DNA of 12,822 nt from an uncultured Prevotella sp. (GCA_900550365.1 URRR01000047.1:1-12822), one strand, 5' to 3'. Counted from the stretch's first letter, positions 6,098 to 12,336 are shown. A program made the numbers and translations. Notes: generated by a model not told the origin, from the letters alone.

Positions 6098-6922
6098 ATG
6101 AAAGCAAGAAAGATGTTGCTGGCGGCCGTGCTGAGCGTTTTATGCATGCCGATATCAGCCCAGCAGAGTTTTGAGACGCCGCTATGGCCCGGCGGAGCGC
6201 CCAACAGTAACGGCGACACACAGGACACGGCGAAGGTGAAAGTGTTCCTGCCGAAGAAGGAGACGGCCACCGGACGCGCCGTGGTGATATGCCCCGGCGG
6301 GGGCTACTCTCATCTGGCGATGGACCATGAGGGGTATGACTGGGCGCCGTTCTTCAACAACATGGGCATAGCGGCCGTCGTACTGAAATACCGCATGCCG
6401 CACGGCAACCGTGAAGTGCCCATAAGCGACGCCGAGGAAGCCATGAGGCTGGTGCGCCGCAACGCGCAGAACTGGGGCATAAACCCTGAAGACGTAGGCA
6501 TAATGGGCTCGTCGGCAGGCGGCCATCTGGCCTCAACCATAGCCACCCACTCCACCGGCGACGCACGGCCTGACTTCCAGATACTCTTCTATCCGGTGAT
6601 AACGATGATGCCCGACATCACCCACAAGGGCTCGCACGACAATCTGCTGGGCCACGACGCCAGGAAAAGAGACGAGCAGAAGTACAGCAACGACCTGCAG
6701 GTAACCCGCGTTACGCCCCGCGCCTTCATAGCCCTGAGCGACGACGACCACACCGTTCTTCCGGCCAACGGCGTCAACTATTACATCGAGATGTACCGCC
6801 ACGACGTGCCGGCCACGCTCCATGTCTACCCCTCAGGCGGCCACGGCTGGGGCAACCGCGACAGCTTCATCTACCATAAGCAGATGCAGTTAGAGCTGGA
6901 AGCCTGGCTCAGGAGCTTCTGA
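6098..6922 (+). CDS. Secreted alpha/beta-hydrolase esterase (acetyl-xylan esterase-like)
   Basis: This 274-residue protein has a signal peptide (cut near ISA-QQ, residue 21). It carries the alpha/beta-hydrolase layout seen in acetyl-xylan and related sugar esterases. An oxyanion segment CPGGGYSHLAMDHEG lies at 65-79. The nucleophile elbow is G-S-S-A-G-G at 137-142, with S139 as nucleophile. The probable catalytic Asp is D216 or D217 in ALSDDDHTVLP, and the probable catalytic His is H249 in SGGHGWG. All three positions are filled, so it should be active. It is divergent from an SGNH acetylesterase gene, which suggests the pair trims acyl groups from the same or related glycans in the periplasm. 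The exact substrate cannot be told; similar proteins are often labelled endo-1,4-beta-xylanase B by transfer. The ATG at 6098 starts the signal peptide. Confidence 0.9.
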   Translation: MKARKMLLAAVLSVLCMPISAQQSFETPLWPGGAPNSNGDTQDTAKVKVFLPKKETATGRAVVICPGGGYSHLAMDHEGYDWAPFFNNMGIAAVVLKYRMPHGNREVPISDAEEAMRLVRRNAQNWGINPEDVGIMGSSAGGHLASTIATHSTGDARPDFQILFYPVITMMPDITHKGSHDNLLGHDARKRDEQKYSNDLQVTRVTPRAFIALSDDDHTVLPANGVNYYIEMYRHDVPATLHVYPSGGHGWGNRDSFIYHKQMQLELEAWLRSF

Positions 6923-6972
6923 CGAAGACTTATTTAATTAAGAGTCAGGATTTAAGAATTAAGAAATAACCG

Positions 6973-7060
6973 TTAAGAATTAAGAGTTAAGAGTTAAGTA
7001 AGTATGCAATTATGAATCAACAAAGCATGCTTTACTTAATTCTTAACTCTTAATTCTTTA
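6973..7060. repeat. Heptamer-based inverted repeat downstream of the esterase
   Basis: The left arm (6973-7007) and right arm (7025-7060) are nearly perfect reverse complements, with three mismatches and one extra base, around a 17-nt loop. The left arm is built from TTAAGAA/TTAAGAG/TTAAGAG/TTAAGTA heptamers and ends in GTATGC; the right arm begins GCATGC. It starts 50 bases after the esterase stop and could act as an RNA 3' end in either direction, although it is AT-rich and lacks a classic U tract. Confidence 0.75.
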
Positions 7061-7239
7061 TTTCCTTGTCTGCTGAAAAAAGTTTCTTAATTCTTCATTT
7101 ACAAAGCATTTTTCTTTAACTTTCGTTCATGCGGATTTGCAATCCTTATACTCTATTCCGGCAGATTACAAACCTGCCGTAACGAAAGACGGTTCATCCG
7201 CAATTCAGATGTATAAAATTAAGACATAAATGTTGCCGT
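7061..7239. other. Non-coding spacer with small palindromes
   Basis: I see no gene here. Two small hairpins are visible: GGATT-TGC-AATCC (7133-7145), and CGGCAG (7159-7164) with CTGCCG (7174-7179). TTTCGT at 7121-7126 and ACGAAA near 7181-7186 flank them. The segment may be another repeat unit, but I have only one copy to judge from. Confidence 0.35.
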
Positions 7240-7419
7240 AAACACCCTCAGGTAGGGACATAATTTATTATGTCCGCATGTTTCGCAGAAACATATCTCA
7301 CGCTGTTTTATCATCGCCGAAGGCCATTTTTCACTCTTAACTTTTCATTTTTATCTTATTTATACGCCCCTTCGTGGCGTGCGGACATAAATAAATTATG
7401 TCCCTACCGGAGGGTGTTT
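7240..7419. mobile_element. 180-bp MITE-like element with about 40-bp terminal inverted repeats
   Basis: The left terminus (7240-7278, 39 nt) and right terminus (7380-7419, 40 nt) are inverted copies that differ by one substitution and one extra T. Each begins AAACACCCTC at its outer end and holds its own small palindrome, GACATAA-loop-TTATGTC. The interior (7279-7379) has no convincing gene. I could not see a target-site duplication. The structure fits a non-autonomous miniature element or a large intergenic palindrome family; no transposase is in the window. Confidence 0.7.
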
Positions 7420-7469
7420 TCTTCACTGACAATAACGATTTGTCATACACCTGAACTGCGGATGAACCC

Positions 7470-7550
7470 GAAAGACGGCAAATCGCGCTGCAAAAGGCCG
7501 TCTTTTGGCGTGTAAAAGACGGCCTTTTGCAATGCAATTTGCGGCCTTTC
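7470..7550. repeat. Period-22 hairpin repeat array, copy 2
   Basis: The 15-nt units start at 7470, 7492, 7514 and 7536: GAAAGACGGCAAATC, AAAAGGCCGTCTTTT, AAAAGACGGCCTTTT and AATTTGCGGCCTTTC. The 7-nt spacers are GCGCTGC, GGCGTGT and GCAATGC. Units 2 and 3 form a perfect 17-bp hairpin (7490-7506 with 7514-7530) around the 7-nt spacer GGCGTGT. That spacer is the reverse complement of spacer 2 (ACACGCC) in copy 1. Confidence 0.85.
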
Positions 7551-7629
7551 GCAAACCCGCTGACGGCCAGGCCGTTGCGCGCATGCCGCCGGGCATCAGA
7601 CGAAAAAATGTAAACTTAATGTAAAAAAA

Positions 7630-7661
7630 TTTGGTGGCAAGCCATTTTTCACTTAATTTTG
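7630..7661 (+). promoter_or_regulatory. Promoter of the three-gene envelope operon
   Basis: TTTG (7630-7633), a 20-base spacer and TAATTTTG (7654-7661) match the Bacteroidetes consensus. The TTG at 7659, which would extend the following gene upstream, lies inside the -7 element. The true start must therefore be downstream, at the ATG at 7689. Confidence 0.75.
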
Positions 7662-7688
7662 CACACAATTTACACATTATATAATAAT

Positions 7689-8858
7689 ATGAAGATACTC
7701 AACCTGATGCTCGGTGCGGCCGTGTGCTGCTCGCTTTCGTCATGCTTTAAAGACGAGCCGCTCAACGCCGAATGCGACATCGAGCAGGCTTACGTGCATG
7801 TAGACGACCCTACCGCTATTTTCTTCTCGGCAAGCGACACACTTGTCAACGTGATTTCAGAAGCCGACGACGTGATATTTGAAATAAAGGAAGGCGCTGA
7901 CGTTTCACGCATGGCTCCTGTTTTCAGGCTGACCGAAGGCGCAACGATAAGCCCCGCGAACGGAAGCGAGCACGACTTCAGCAACGGCGCGCCCGTGGTT
8001 TACACCGTAACGTCGCAGGACGGCTCATGGAAGCGCACTTATAACGTGGCGTTCAGAATGGTAAACCCCGTAAGCGAGTACAACTTTGAGAACACACGCC
8101 TCGTCGAAGGAGATAACAAAGGAAAGTATTACGAGTGGAGCGACCTCTCGGCTGACGGCGAATGGCTTGGCAACTGGGCTACGGGTAACTCCGGTTTCAA
8201 CATCTCCGCACAGTTTATCGGCGGTACAATCGACGCTGAGGACTATCCGTCGTCTCCGGTAGATGACGGGTACAGCGGCAAGGCCGTAAAGCTGACAACA
8301 TGCAGTACTGGCACATTTGGTTCTATGGTTGGTATGGGCATAGCCGCCGGCAATCTGTTCATAGGTGAGTTTGACGCCCTAAAGGCACTCAGTTCAAGCG
8401 ACGGCGCAATGCAGGCAACCATGTTCGGCCGCCCGTTTGACCGTAAACCGTTGCAGTTTACAGGCTGGTACAAATACCATCCGGCACGCCCAATTGTCGA
8501 CGGACACCTCAAAGAGGTAGACGATTCGTATGACAAGGGCGACATTTACGCCGTGCTTTACCGTAACCACGATGCTCAGGACAACGCCTTCGTGCTGCAT
8601 GGCGACGACGTAAAGACCAGCCCTCAGATAGTGGCAATAGCCCAGGTGCCCGAAGTTACCGACGTTGACGACTGGACAGAGTTCACCGTTGACTTTGAAT
8701 ATCGTGGTGAGATCGACCCCGAACTGCTTGCCAACCGCGGCTATAACCTCGCCGTTGTGTTCACGTCAAGCATCGAGGGAGCGTATTTCAAGGGTGCTAT
8801 CGGCAGCACGCTCTACATAGATGAAGTAAAGGTAATATGCGAAGAATCAGAAGAATAA
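7689..8858 (+). CDS. PCMD-type surface lipoprotein (putative carbohydrate metabolism domain)
   Basis: This 389-residue protein starts with a lipoprotein signal ending L16-S-S-C19, so it is probably anchored to the outer membrane by C19. Residues about 40-125 look like a small beta-sandwich of the kind found N-terminal in Bacteroidetes surface lipoproteins (ending YTVTSQDGSWKRTYNVAF). The rest (about 130-385) resembles the PCMD (putative carbohydrate metabolism) domain: EYNFENTRL near the start, DGYSGKAVKLTT at 193-204, a GMGIAAGNLFIGEF segment at 215-228, PLQFTGWYKYHP at 254-265, and the closing strand STLYIDEVKVICE. These proteins are thought to bind or handle glycans outside the cell, but no reaction is established. 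It is the first gene of a tight operon; the next start is two bases after its stop. PCMD assignment is by recalled pattern. Confidence 0.8.
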   Translation: MKILNLMLGAAVCCSLSSCFKDEPLNAECDIEQAYVHVDDPTAIFFSASDTLVNVISEADDVIFEIKEGADVSRMAPVFRLTEGATISPANGSEHDFSNGAPVVYTVTSQDGSWKRTYNVAFRMVNPVSEYNFENTRLVEGDNKGKYYEWSDLSADGEWLGNWATGNSGFNISAQFIGGTIDAEDYPSSPVDDGYSGKAVKLTTCSTGTFGSMVGMGIAAGNLFIGEFDALKALSSSDGAMQATMFGRPFDRKPLQFTGWYKYHPARPIVDGHLKEVDDSYDKGDIYAVLYRNHDAQDNAFVLHGDDVKTSPQIVAIAQVPEVTDVDDWTEFTVDFEYRGEIDPELLANRGYNLAVVFTSSIEGAYFKGAIGSTLYIDEVKVICEESEE

Positions 8859-8860
8859 AC

Positions 8861-9613
8861 ATGAAAAAGACAATACTGACACTCATTACGGCCGCCGTTA
8901 CGGCTCTGCCGGCATGTGCGGGAGGCCTGCTCGACAACCTTATTTACAACCTGCGCTTCGGTTACAGCATAGGAGGCACCGCCCCCATGGGCATGCCCGC
9001 CACCATACGCAGCATGGACAAGTACACCCTTACGCCGAGCTTCAACCTTGGTCTGGGCGTCTACCGTGACCTGTCTGAACACTGGGGCATCACCACCGGA
9101 CTGTATCTCGAGAACAAAGGTATGAACGTTGAGGCCACCGTAAAGAACTATCACATGGCCTTTGTGCGTGGCTCACAGCGCCTTGAGGGCAACTTCACGG
9201 GCGGCGTAAGCATGGAGGTGGAGCAGTGGATGCTCACTCTGCCCCTGCTCGCGACCTACTCCGTAAACAAGAACGTGCACATAAAGCTCGGCCCGTACCT
9301 CTCTTACGTGCGCTCGCACAACTTCACCGGAGCGGCCTACGGCGGCTACATACGCGTAGGCGACCCTACGGGCACAAAGGTGGAGATAGGCTCTGACGAG
9401 AGCAGCCGCGGCACATTCGACTTCTCCGAGGACATGCGCTCATGGCAGTTCGGCATACTTGCCGGCGTTGACTGGTATTTCCACAAGCATTGGGGATGCT
9501 TCGCCGACCTCTCATGGGGTTTCACCGATATTTTCGACAACGACTTCGACACCATCGAGCAGAACCTCTATCCCATCTATGGAACAATAGGTATTTCATA
9601 CAGAATCAAATAA
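8861..9613 (+). CDS. Outer-membrane beta-barrel protein
   Basis: This 250-residue protein has a signal peptide (MKKTILTLITAAVTALPACA). It then shows a run of amphipathic strands typical of the small outer-membrane barrels of Bacteroidetes (OMP_b-brl families). Examples are LRFGYSIGG, SFNLGLGVYRDLSEHWGITTGLYLEN, WMLTLPLLATYSV, HIKLGPYLSYV, FGILAGVDWYF and the final strand YPIYGTIGISYRI, next to the C-terminal K. Such barrels may be pores, adhesins or anchors; the job of this one is unknown. I take the ATG at 8861, two bases after the upstream stop, because it gives a normal signal peptide. An earlier ATG at 8837 would overlap the upstream gene and add MRRIRRIN. The arrangement suggests translational coupling with the PCMD lipoprotein. 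Confidence 0.88.
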   Translation: MKKTILTLITAAVTALPACAGGLLDNLIYNLRFGYSIGGTAPMGMPATIRSMDKYTLTPSFNLGLGVYRDLSEHWGITTGLYLENKGMNVEATVKNYHMAFVRGSQRLEGNFTGGVSMEVEQWMLTLPLLATYSVNKNVHIKLGPYLSYVRSHNFTGAAYGGYIRVGDPTGTKVEIGSDESSRGTFDFSEDMRSWQFGILAGVDWYFHKHWGCFADLSWGFTDIFDNDFDTIEQNLYPIYGTIGISYRIK

Positions 9614-9621
9614 TTAACTTA

Positions 9622-9637
9622 AAAGAAAGGACAAATT
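9622..9637 (+). promoter_or_regulatory. Shine-Dalgarno-like site before the calycin-like gene
   Basis: AAAGAAAGGA (9622-9631) lies six bases before the ATG at 9638. A purine-rich Shine-Dalgarno match is unusual next to the AT-rich leaders seen elsewhere in the window. It supports this start within the operon. Confidence 0.45.
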
Positions 9638-10588
9638 ATGAGAAAATTATTTACAATTGTAGCCATGGCCGTGATGGCTTTGGCAGTTAAAGCACAAAGT
9701 TACAACTTCGAAGACAATTTAGTCGTAACTCTGGAAGGAGGCAATCCCACCAATACTCCCAATACAAAAATAATCGTTGAGGAAGTTGCTGAGTCTGATG
9801 GTTTGTATAATATAACACTTAAAGACTTTACATTCATTTTCCCGATTGGAGATATTAATCTTGAAAATGTAAAAGGTAACAGTGACACTGACGGCAATGT
9901 TTGGTTTGAAACAGCAAATGCGACGTTACAAATCCCTCACGTAGGCCAAGCAAACGTAACCTTAAATGAAGGTAACAGCAGTGTTATGAAAGAAGGAAAG
10001 TTAATGCTGAATTTGTCAATCACAGCAAATGCATATGGAACACCTTTGAATATTACCGCAGAATACGGTGTTTACAAGTATAATGACGATATGCTTGTTA
10101 AACTTGAAGGTAAAGATCTTGCAAAAGAGCCAACTCTTATAACAGTAATTGAACAGGCTAACGGCAAGTATACTCTTATTCTTGCAGATTTCAGAGCAGG
10201 TGATATTCCTGTTGGAACGATCGAATTGGCAGACCTTGACGTAACTGAAAACGAAGGCGTTAAGAACTTTTCATACGATGGAGATGTTACTATCAAACCT
10301 TTCAGCGATGGTACAAGTCCTATATTTTCTACTCCCATTCCTCTTACAATGGAAGGAACTATGACAGCAACAGCACTTGCTTTTACAATTAACATCACTA
10401 CATTTACAGTAGAAGTTTATTATGGTGCCTCTATTCCTACTGGCATTGACCAAATCACTACAACCCCGAACGCGAGCGGCGTTGACGAGATTTACGACCT
10501 CAGCGGACGCAAGCTGAACGAAATGCAGAAGGGTATCAACATCGTGCGCAAGGCTGATGGCACTACCGTTAAGGTGCTGAAGAAGTAA
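9638..10588 (+). CDS. Secreted protein with two calycin-like domains and C-terminal tag
   Basis: This 316-residue protein has a signal peptide (cut after VKAQ, residue 20). Two related beta-rich domains follow, about 24-147 and 150-262. Each starts with LVV/MLVK-LEG, then ITV/IIVEE, then YNITLKDF/YTLILADF and IPVG/FPIG, and ends with AEYGVY or VEVYYG. This matches the calycin-like family of Bacteroidetes secreted proteins (lipocalin-type fold, possible lipid or glycan binding). Residues about 280-316 (GVDEIYDLSGRKL, then KGINIVRKADG and VKVLKK) are the compact C-terminal module seen on many Prevotella secreted proteins, similar to a surface-sorting tag. The body is much more AT-rich than its neighbours: I count 20 G+C in 10081-10140, against 33 of 60 in the tag (10501-10560). 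It starts 24 bases after the barrel gene and a strong terminator follows. Confidence 0.82.
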   Translation: MRKLFTIVAMAVMALAVKAQSYNFEDNLVVTLEGGNPTNTPNTKIIVEEVAESDGLYNITLKDFTFIFPIGDINLENVKGNSDTDGNVWFETANATLQIPHVGQANVTLNEGNSSVMKEGKLMLNLSITANAYGTPLNITAEYGVYKYNDDMLVKLEGKDLAKEPTLITVIEQANGKYTLILADFRAGDIPVGTIELADLDVTENEGVKNFSYDGDVTIKPFSDGTSPIFSTPIPLTMEGTMTATALAFTINITTFTVEVYYGASIPTGIDQITTTPNASGVDEIYDLSGRKLNEMQKGINIVRKADGTTVKVLKK

Positions 10589-10612
10589 CAGGACTTAATT
10601 AAAACATACTAT

Positions 10613-10652
10613 AAAAATCCCGTGTGTCGTCATGGCTCACGGGATTTTTTTG
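10613..10652 (+). terminator. Intrinsic terminator of the envelope operon
   Basis: A perfect 12-bp stem (AAAAATCCCGTG, 10613-10624, with CACGGGATTTTT, 10638-10649) carries a 13-nt loop and runs into a T tract. It lies 25 bases after the calycin-like stop and closes the three-gene operon. Confidence 0.85.
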
Positions 10653-10685
10653 TATATTTGTTTCACGAATATAGGATGTGGTTCG

Positions 10686-10727
10686 GCAATGGCAAGCCAA
10701 AAAACTTCGTCTTTTGCTTGCCATTGC
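10686..10727. other. Strong intergenic hairpin
   Basis: GCAATGGCAAG (10686-10696) pairs perfectly with CTTGCCATTGC (10717-10727). Between the arms an A-rich and a T-rich run can pair further around a TTCG turn. No T tract follows, so it is not an ordinary terminator. It sits between the operon terminator and a promoter candidate for the DUF2851 gene. Confidence 0.55.
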
Positions 10728-10748
10728 GCTCACCTTTCACTATATTTG
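10717..10748 (+). promoter_or_regulatory. Possible promoter of the DUF2851 gene
   Basis: TATATTTG (10741-10748) fits TAnnTTTG. A CTTG at 10717-10720 lies 20 bases upstream as a weak -33 element. If used, the leader would be about 190 bases and would contain the whole third period-22 array. A second TATATTTG at 10653-10660 overlaps the terminator tail and lacks a -33 element. Confidence 0.4.
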
Positions 10749-10765
10749 TCCCCGATATGGCGGAC

Positions 10766-10853
10766 AAAAGGCCGCAAACCGCCGTGTAAAAGACGGCAAA
10801 TTGCACGATGAAATGCCGTCTTTTAGAAGCCAAAAGACGGCATTTTACATATC
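10766..10853. repeat. Period-22 hairpin repeat array, copy 3
   Basis: The 15-nt units start at 10766, 10788, 10810 and 10832: AAAAGGCCGCAAACC, AAAAGACGGCAAATT, GAAATGCCGTCTTTT and AAAAGACGGCATTTT. The 7-nt spacers are GCCGTGT, GCACGAT, AGAAGCC and ACATATC. Units 3 and 4 form a hairpin of 14 perfect pairs (10811-10824 with 10832-10845), extendable by a G-T and a T-A pair, around a 7-nt loop. The stem sequence differs from copies 1 and 2, but the pairing is kept. Confidence 0.85.
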
Positions 10854-10941
10854 AATCTGTAATCGTCTGAAAGTCAAGAAGTTATGGAATGACGCGGAAA
10901 TAAACGGATTACTACTCTAACTACTTTAACTACTGAACAAC

Positions 10942-12243
10942 ATGGAAGCACTCCTACAATACGCATGGAAGCACAGGATGTTACCCCTCGGGACGCTGAC
11001 TACTACCGACGGGCTGGCCGTTGAGGTGATCGACACGGGCCTGCAGAATACCGACGCGGGGCCGGATTTCTTCAACGCGAAGGTGAAAATAGACGGTACG
11101 GTATGGGTCGGGAATGTCGAGATACACGAGAAGTCGTCTTACTGGAAGGCGCACGGTCACGACCGTGACGCTGCTTACGACAATGTTGTGCTGCATGTGG
11201 CGACGGTGGTTGACGCCGATGTCGTGACGAGCGAGGGCCGGCGCGTGGCTCAGGTGCGCATGGACGTGCCCCCGGAAGTGGCCCGTAACTATGAGGCGCT
11301 GCTCTCGGAGGACCGCTATCCGCCGTGCTATGCCATAATACCGTCGCTCGACAGGCTGACCGTTCACTCGTGGATGAGCCGCCTGCTGGCGGAGAGGCTC
11401 GAGCGTAAGACGGCCGACATCGTGCGCAGGGTTGAGGCTTGCGGCGGTTCGTGGGAGTCGGCGCTGTTCGTAACGATGGCCCGCAACTACGGGTTCGGCG
11501 TTAACGGCGACGCGTTTGAGCGTTGGGCGATGAGCATTCCGCTGACGGCGGCGGGGCGGCACAGGGACGACCTGCTGCAGACGGAGGCTCTGTTCATGGG
11601 GCAGGCGGGGCTGCTGGAGCCGTCGGCCGTGCCCGAACGCTATCTTGACAACGCCATGAGAGAGGGCTATCTGGAGCGGCTGAGGGGCGAATATGCGTTT
11701 CTCAGGCATAAGTTCGGCCTTACGCCGATTGACGGCAGGGCATGGAAATTCATGCGGATGAGGCCGCAGAACTTTCCTCACATACGCATATCTCAGCTTG
11801 CCTCGCTGTATCACTCGCGGCGGACTGACGTGAGCCGCCTCGTTGAGTGTGACGGCGCGGCGCAGATGAGGGCGCTGCTGAGGGCCGACGCCACGCCTTA
11901 CTGGGAGACGCATTACACCTTCGGCAGCAGCGGCGGGACAACTCACAGGAGTCTGTCGGCCGCCTCGCTTGACGTCATCATCATCAACACGGCCGTGCCG
12001 GTGCTCTTCGCCTACGGCCGTCACCGCGGCGACGAGGCCATGTGCAGCCGCGCCCTCGACATCATCTCGCAACTGAAACCGGAGCGTAACCGCATCGTAA
12101 GGCTCTGGAACGAGTGCGGCCTGAAGGCTGACAGCGCCGCCGACAGCCAGGCCCTGATACAGCTTAAGACAGTGTACTGCGACCGTAAGGACTGCCTCCG
12201 CTGCCGGATAGGATATGAATATCTTAAAAAGGTAAAAAGGTAA
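10942..12243 (+). CDS. DUF2851 family protein
   Basis: This 433-residue cytoplasmic protein has no signal peptide. It matches the DUF2851 family common in Bacteroidetes, whose function is unknown. Recognisable parts are the N-terminal LLQYAWKHRML (4-14), NTDAGPDFFNAKVKIDG (36-52) and GNVEIHEKSSYWKAHGHD (57-74), followed by AYDNVVLHV. The middle is mostly helical (about 140-320). A C-terminal cysteine cluster C413-x4-C418-x2-C421 lies in YCDRKDCLRCRIGYEYLK. The GPDF and EIHxK signatures recall a PD-(D/E)xK nuclease core (D42, E60, K64), but this is only inference. The length suits the family. The start at 10942 gives the conserved N-terminus. The gene stands alone, with repeat-rich spacers on both sides. 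Its last codons (KKVKR) are encoded by an 8-bp tandem repeat that continues past the stop. Confidence 0.9.
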   Translation: MEALLQYAWKHRMLPLGTLTTTDGLAVEVIDTGLQNTDAGPDFFNAKVKIDGTVWVGNVEIHEKSSYWKAHGHDRDAAYDNVVLHVATVVDADVVTSEGRRVAQVRMDVPPEVARNYEALLSEDRYPPCYAIIPSLDRLTVHSWMSRLLAERLERKTADIVRRVEACGGSWESALFVTMARNYGFGVNGDAFERWAMSIPLTAAGRHRDDLLQTEALFMGQAGLLEPSAVPERYLDNAMREGYLERLRGEYAFLRHKFGLTPIDGRAWKFMRMRPQNFPHIRISQLASLYHSRRTDVSRLVECDGAAQMRALLRADATPYWETHYTFGSSGGTTHRSLSAASLDVIIINTAVPVLFAYGRHRGDEAMCSRALDIISQLKPERNRIVRLWNECGLKADSAADSQALIQLKTVYCDRKDCLRCRIGYEYLKKVKR

Positions 12244-12265
12244 AACGGTAAAAGGGTAAAAAGGG
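12226..12265. repeat. 8-bp tandem repeat across the DUF2851 stop codon
   Basis: AAAAAGGT, AAAAAGGT, AAAACGGT, AAAAGGGT and AAAAAGGG start at 12226, 12234, 12242, 12250 and 12258. The first two units encode the final residues of the protein, and the stop codon (12241-12243) is formed at the second junction. Because 8 is not a multiple of 3, copy-number change would shift the frame at the C-terminus. Confidence 0.85.
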
Positions 12266-12273
12266 ATTCTTAG

Positions 12274-12336
12274 TAGTTAGAGGAGTTAAAGAAGTAGTTA
12301 GAGGAGTTAAATTAGTAGTTAGAGGAGTTAAAGAAG
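12274..12336. repeat. 21-bp tandem repeat, three units
   Basis: TAGTTAGAGGAGTTAAAGAAG at 12274-12294 and 12316-12336 are identical. The middle unit at 12295-12315 ends AAATTAG in place of AAAGAAG. A CGCTCGCTGCGCTCGC core follows, like the one in the repeat tract at 3207-3330. Confidence 0.85.

Noticed and set aside
7270..7537. Short open frames on both strands inside the 180-bp element and copy 2 of the array
   Set aside because: They are made from inverted-repeat and array sequence. Peptides such as CKRPSF recur wherever the repeat occurs.
7470..7550. CRISPR-like array of period 22
   Set aside because: The 15-nt repeats are too variable and the 7-nt spacers too short, and the structure matches hairpin-forming intergenic repeats.
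7659..7688. Upstream TTG start for the PCMD lipoprotein
   Set aside because: It lies within the -7 promoter element, and it would put ten extra residues before a normal lipoprotein signal.
8837..8860. Upstream ATG for the barrel protein
   Set aside because: It would overlap the preceding gene and add an Arg-rich stretch. The ATG at 8861 gives a standard signal peptide.
10653..10660. TATATTTG as a promoter right after the operon terminator
   Set aside because: It overlaps the terminator T tract and has no -33 partner at the right distance.
10981..12072. Long minus-strand open frame antisense to the DUF2851 gene (363 codons)
   Set aside because: It is His/Arg/Pro-rich shadow translation of a GC-rich conserved gene, with no family match and no promoter signature.
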